DNA of 64,000 nucleotides, taken from Duganella sacchari. GTDB lineage: Bacteria > Pseudomonadota > Gammaproteobacteria > Burkholderiales > Burkholderiaceae_D. The DNA lies in assembly GCF_900143065.1 (NCBI RefSeq), contig NZ_FRCX01000008.1, positions 62,001 through 126,000 of the forward strand. The letters are read 5' to 3'. Position 1 is the first letter of the stretch; every line of letters begins with the position of its first letter. The notes beneath the pieces were generated by a model. The model did no database searches, was not told where the DNA came from, and was given only the letters and a program-made list of their open reading frames with translations. The position numbers and the translations under genes are program-made. Below, piece by piece: positions 60,941 to 64,000 of the stretch.

Positions 60941-61390
60941 ATGAAGCCTTACAAAATTCCAGAGTCGGTGCTGGTGGTGATCCACACGGCCGATTTGCAG
61001 GTGCTGCTGATTGAACGCGCCGACAAGGCGGGCTTCTGGCAGTCCGTGACCGGATCGCTGGACGCGGTTGACGAGCCCTTGCTGGAAACCGCCCGGCGCG
61101 AACTGTTCGAAGAAACCGGCATCGTCGCTGACGGCCAGCGCATCGTGCTGCGCGACTGGCAGCTGTCCAACATCTACACGATTTACGAAGTCTGGCGACA
61201 CCGCTATGCGCCGGGCGTCACTGAAAACACCGAGCACGTCTTCAGCGTCGAAGTGCCGCGCGATATCGCCATCACACTGAGTCCACGCGAGCATGTCAAC
61301 CACGTCTGGCTGCCGTACCTCGAAGCGGCCGACCGCTGCTTCTCGCCCTCCAACGCCGAAGCCATCCTCCAGCTCCCGCGCCAACTCTAA
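60941..61390 (+). CDS. nudB: Dihydroneopterin triphosphate diphosphatase (Nudix)
   Basis: Nudix hydrolase of folate synthesis, next to aspS in many Proteobacteria. The 149-aa product has a Nudix box around GSLDAVDEPLLETARRELF followed by EETGI (about 37-60). ATG 60941 is used because MKPYKIPESVLVVIHTADL is the normal start; earlier codons run through the aspS terminator. Palindrome C lies immediately after its stop. Confidence 0.9.
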   Translation: MKPYKIPESVLVVIHTADLQVLLIERADKAGFWQSVTGSLDAVDEPLLETARRELFEETGIVADGQRIVLRDWQLSNIYTIYEVWRHRYAPGVTENTEHVFSVEVPRDIAITLSPREHVNHVWLPYLEAADRCFSPSNAEAILQLPRQL

Positions 61391-61396
61391 GCCCCT

Positions 61397-61490
61397 AATC
61401 CGGGGTCAGTTCTTGCAATCCAACACGGGCTCTGGCGTAGCGGCCGCTACGCCAGAGCCCGTGTTGGATTGCAAGAACTGACCCCGGATT
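61397..61490. repeat. Palindromic element C, 94-bp perfect palindrome
   Basis: Two 47-bp arms (61397-61443 and 61444-61490) with no spacer. The centre is GTAGCGG/CCGCTAC and contains a NotI site. The outer ends read AATCCGGGGTCAGTTC. It sits 6 bp after the nudB stop and 69 bp before the next gene. Perfect palindromes this long without a loop are rare and unstable in bacteria. Confidence 0.95.
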
Positions 61491-61558
61491 GTTTGGGACT
61501 TTGGCTATGTGCGCCGACGCACACCGCAGGATGCGATCTCGGGAGTAGAATATTCTGC

Positions 61559-62374
61559 ATGAAGATCCGTGTCGCTACCTACAATATCCACAAGGGCGTT
61601 TCCAGCATCCGTGCGGAACCGCGTGTGCTGGCGCTGAAACAGGCGATCGGTATGTTTGATGCCGATGTCGTTTTTTTGCAAGAAGTGCAGGGCAAACATG
61701 ACCTCAAAGCCGCCAAGTACGGGGCTGAGCACCTCGGCCACAAGCATTGGCCCGCTGCGGCGCAGCATGAATTTTTTGCCGGCGAGTCGCGCCATCTGCA
61801 TGCGGCCTACGGCATGAATGCGATTTACGATCATGGCCACCATGGCAACGCGCTCCTCAGCGCTTTCCCGATCGCCAGCCAGGCCAACCGCGACGTTTCC
61901 GATCACGCCTATGAGCAGCGCGGCATCCTGCATTGCGTATTGCATACGCCGCATGGGCCGGTGCATTGCTATGTGGTGCATCTGGGCCTGTTTGAAAGCG
62001 GCCGCCGGCGCCAGACGCAGGCGCTGATTTCGGCGGTGCAGGAAACTGCGCCCAATGGCGAACCGGTGGTGATTGCGGGCGACTTCAATGACTGGCGCAA
62101 TACCCTCAGCGCCGAGCTGCGCAACGCGCTGGGCGTGCGCGAGGCGTTTGATGAAATCGGCGGCAATTCGGCGCTGGACGACATCTTGCGCAAGCTGCGC
62201 CGCAAGGCCAGCGTGACGCCGGCGCGCACTTTCCCGGCCGGCCTGCCATTCTTCCGCCTGGACCGCATCTACGTGCGCGGCTTCAAGGTAGAGACGGCTG
62301 AGGTGATGCATGGTAGTCTATGGGCCAAGCTCTCAGACCACGCTCCCATCGTCGCCTCGCTGACGCTGGCTTGA
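61559..62374 (+). CDS. Endonuclease/exonuclease/phosphatase-family protein
   Basis: A 271-aa EEP-superfamily phosphodiesterase. ATYNIHKGV (about 6-14), FLQEVQG (about 37-43), IAGDFNDWR (about 174-182) and SDHAPIV (about 256-262) are the metal-site and catalytic motifs. It could act on DNA ends or on phospholipid-type substrates; clsB follows 9 bp later, so lipid metabolism is plausible. ATG 61559 gives MKIRVATYNIHKG; the open frame upstream runs into palindrome C. Confidence 0.87.
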   Translation: MKIRVATYNIHKGVSSIRAEPRVLALKQAIGMFDADVVFLQEVQGKHDLKAAKYGAEHLGHKHWPAAAQHEFFAGESRHLHAAYGMNAIYDHGHHGNALLSAFPIASQANRDVSDHAYEQRGILHCVLHTPHGPVHCYVVHLGLFESGRRRQTQALISAVQETAPNGEPVVIAGDFNDWRNTLSAELRNALGVREAFDEIGGNSALDDILRKLRRKASVTPARTFPAGLPFFRLDRIYVRGFKVETAEVMHGSLWAKLSDHAPIVASLTLA

Positions 62375-62383
62375 GCGCCAACT

Positions 62384-63547
62384 ATGCGCCCAGTAAATTT
62401 TATCGCCGATAACGAAGTCACACTGCTCCACACCGGCACCGACTATTTCCCTGCGCTGGTCGCCGCCATCGACGCCGCGCAGTACGAGGTCTATTTCGAG
62501 ACCTACATCTTTGCCGGTGACGAGACCGGCCAGCGCGTGCTGGCCGCCCTGGTGAACGCCGCCCAGCGCGGCGTGCAGGTGCGCATGATTACCGACTGGT
62601 GGGGCACCGGCCGCCGCCAGGTCAATTCCATGCATGACCACCTGGTCGCCCAGGGCGTCGAGCACCGCATGTTCAATCCCTGGTTCAAGCGCGGCGTCAC
62701 CCGCACCCACCGCAAGATCTGCGTGGTGGACCGCGAGGTGGCCTATGTCGGCGGCATCAACATCAACGATGATATGTTCTGCGACTACGATCACAGCAAG
62801 GCACTGTCGGCGCCGCGCTGGGACTTTGCGGTGCAGGTGCGCGGGCCGCTGGTGGTGGATATCCAGGCGGAAGCCGTGACGCAGTGGCGTCGCCTGGGCA
62901 AGCTCGGCATCATCAAGCGTATCGGCCTGTACCGCGACATGCGCAAGGTGCAGAAGATTGCCGCGGCCCACTCGGTGCAGGCCGGCTTTGTGGTGCGCGA
63001 CAACTGGCGTAACCGCCGCACCATCCAGCGCGCTTATCTGCAGGCGCTGGGCAAGGCGCGCAAGAGTGTGCTGCTGGCCAATCCTTATTTTGCGCCGGGC
63101 CGCAAGTTTCGCCAGGCGCTGGCCTCGGCCGCCCAGCGTGGCGTGGACGTGACCCTGCTGATCGGCGTTGGCGAGATCTGGCTGCAGGATGCAGTCGCGC
63201 ATTCCTTCTATCCCAAGCTGCTGGCGGCCGGCGTCAAGGTGGTGGAGTATCACAAGACTCAGCTGCATGCGAAGGTGGCGGTCATTGATGATGACTGGGC
63301 CACGGTCGGCTCCAGCAATGTCGATGGCCTGAGCCTGTTCCTGAACCAGGAAGCCAACGTCGTCATCAAGGATGCGGCGTTTGCGCAAAGCCTGCGCCAG
63401 CATATTGAAGACGCGATTGTCGACGGCAAAGTGATCAGCTATGACGATTTCAAGCACGTCGGCCATGTGCGCCGCATCGGCTACGAGATTGCGTTTGTGT
63501 TTTATAAGTTATTGATGCGAGTGTTCGCAGTGGGGAAATACGCGTGA
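62384..63547 (+). CDS. clsB: Cardiolipin synthase ClsB (phospholipase D family)
   Basis: Makes cardiolipin from phosphatidylglycerol. The 387-aa product has two HKD motifs: HRKICVVDREVAYVGG (about 109-124) and HAKVAVIDDDWATVGSSN (about 289-306). There are no N-terminal membrane helices, as in ClsB rather than ClsA. It is 9 bp downstream of the EEP gene. Its TGA overlaps the GTG of the S4 gene. Confidence 0.92.
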   Translation: MRPVNFIADNEVTLLHTGTDYFPALVAAIDAAQYEVYFETYIFAGDETGQRVLAALVNAAQRGVQVRMITDWWGTGRRQVNSMHDHLVAQGVEHRMFNPWFKRGVTRTHRKICVVDREVAYVGGININDDMFCDYDHSKALSAPRWDFAVQVRGPLVVDIQAEAVTQWRRLGKLGIIKRIGLYRDMRKVQKIAAAHSVQAGFVVRDNWRNRRTIQRAYLQALGKARKSVLLANPYFAPGRKFRQALASAAQRGVDVTLLIGVGEIWLQDAVAHSFYPKLLAAGVKVVEYHKTQLHAKVAVIDDDWATVGSSNVDGLSLFLNQEANVVIKDAAFAQSLRQHIEDAIVDGKVISYDDFKHVGHVRRIGYEIAFVFYKLLMRVFAVGKYA

Positions 63548-63915
63548 GCGAAAGTGTACGACTGGACAAATGGCTGTGGGCAGCGCGCTTCTTTAAAACC
63601 CGTTCGCTGGCCACCGACGCCATCTCGCTGGGCCGGGTGATCGTCAACGGCGACCGCGCCAAGCCGGCGCGCAACGTCAAGCTTGGCGACGTGCTGGAGA
63701 TCGACAACGGCGCCGACCAGTGGGAAATCGATGTGATGGGCTTGTCCGATGTGCGTGGCCCGGCCACGGTCGCCCGCAACCTCTATGAAGAAACCGATGT
63801 GAGCGTGGCGCGCCGCGTCGCCGTGGCGGAAAACCGTCGCCTGTACCGCGAACCCGGCACCACCATCAAAGGCCGTCCAACCAAGCGCGACCGCCGGGAA
63901 CTGGACAAGCTGTAA
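63544..63915 (+). CDS. S4-domain RNA-binding protein (Hsp15/HslR-like)
   Basis: A 123-aa protein. VRLDKWLWAARFFKTRSLA (about 3-21) and SLGRVIVNGDRAKPARNVK form the S4 domain. Hsp15 homologues bind stalled 50S subunits carrying peptidyl-tRNA. The C-terminus is basic (TIKGRPTKRDRRELDKL). GTG start at 63544 overlaps the clsB stop. The remaining 85 bases to the window end hold no further gene that I can see. Confidence 0.88.
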   Translation: MSESVRLDKWLWAARFFKTRSLATDAISLGRVIVNGDRAKPARNVKLGDVLEIDNGADQWEIDVMGLSDVRGPATVARNLYEETDVSVARRVAVAENRRLYREPGTTIKGRPTKRDRRELDKL

Positions 63916-64000
63916 CTTAATTTCCCTCCTGCATTGCTGCGTCGCAGCAATAGAACGCCACCTCTAACACAACTGTTTGACATTCACCTGCAAGTGGATA

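Noticed and set aside
63934..63950. TTGCTGCG-T-CGCAGCAA inverted repeat after the S4 gene as a terminator
   Set aside because: One-base loop and no T-tract; too weak to call.
1..64000. CRISPR array, prophage or complete insertion sequence
   Set aside because: No regularly spaced repeats, phage structural genes, integrase or transposase ORFs were found on either strand.

Overview
The window is a continuous piece of a high-GC betaproteobacterial chromosome. Gene content and order point to Burkholderiales, most likely Oxalobacteraceae of the Massilia/Duganella/Janthinobacterium type. The evidence is the run mutM, TPR lipoprotein, lolB, ispE, tRNA-Gln, prs, rplY, pth; the LPS-export and sigma-54 block kdsD-kdsC-lptC-lptA-lptB-rpoN-hpf; ilvA beside queF; the DUF3683/HIT/DUF971 and ubiE/Tim44/ubiJ/ubiB block; and the fmdB, DUF502, aspS, nudB, nuclease, clsB block. 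Genus is an inference. No prophage, complete insertion sequence, CRISPR array or rRNA operon is visible.

Layout. 1-3.5 kb (minus): mutM, a dynamin-like GTPase and mutY (cut by the window edge) form one tight operon. 3.6-9.7 kb (plus): outer-membrane lipoprotein and isoprenoid genes, tRNA-Gln(TTG), prs, rplY and pth. 9.7-18.2 kb: a secreted M20 amidohydrolase, a DUF3999/DUF2339 membrane pair, a DUF885 protein, and a DUF6058-like gene that carries a near-consensus LexA box and is cut by an in-frame amber codon. 18.4-25.2 kb: ychF, a NYN/OST-HTH protein, a MOSC protein, a DUF484-GGDEF cyclase and a KefB-type antiporter. 25.3-30.8 kb: Kdo synthesis, Lpt transport, rpoN, hpf. 30.8-33.8 kb: accessory genes (PL5 alginate-lyase-like protein, HIBCH-like hydrolase, Lrp regulator, VOC protein). 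33.8-39.7 kb: rapZ, hprK and ptsN, all minus, then queF, ilvA and a DedA/YqaA-type membrane protein. 39.9-44.8 kb: giant FAD/Fe-S oxidoreductase, HIT, DUF971. 44.8-52.7 kb: accessory island with a PIN-toxin remnant, an orphan sulfonate-type binding protein, a LacI regulator, a TonB receptor, an LLM monooxygenase, an alpha/beta hydrolase and an LprI-like protein. 52.8-56.7 kb: ubiE, Tim44-like, ubiJ, ubiB. 56.7-64 kb: methyltransferase, two tiny exported proteins (one with a PEP-CTERM tail), fmdB, DUF502, aspS, nudB, nuclease, clsB and an S4 protein.

Most interesting signals. (1) The SOS-controlled DUF6058-like gene with its amber codon. (2) Three intergenic palindromes with a common GGGGTC(A/T)G core, including a 94-bp perfect palindrome with no spacer and a 33-bp-arm hairpin that fills the whole gap between two convergent genes. 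(3) A LacI/TonB-receptor/LLM-monooxygenase/hydrolase locus, with a palindromic operator, inserted in the ubiquinone neighbourhood. (4) Abrupt codon-usage changes inside ispE and rpoN. (5) A strong plus-strand terminator between ptsN and queF with no known gene feeding it, which may mark a small RNA.
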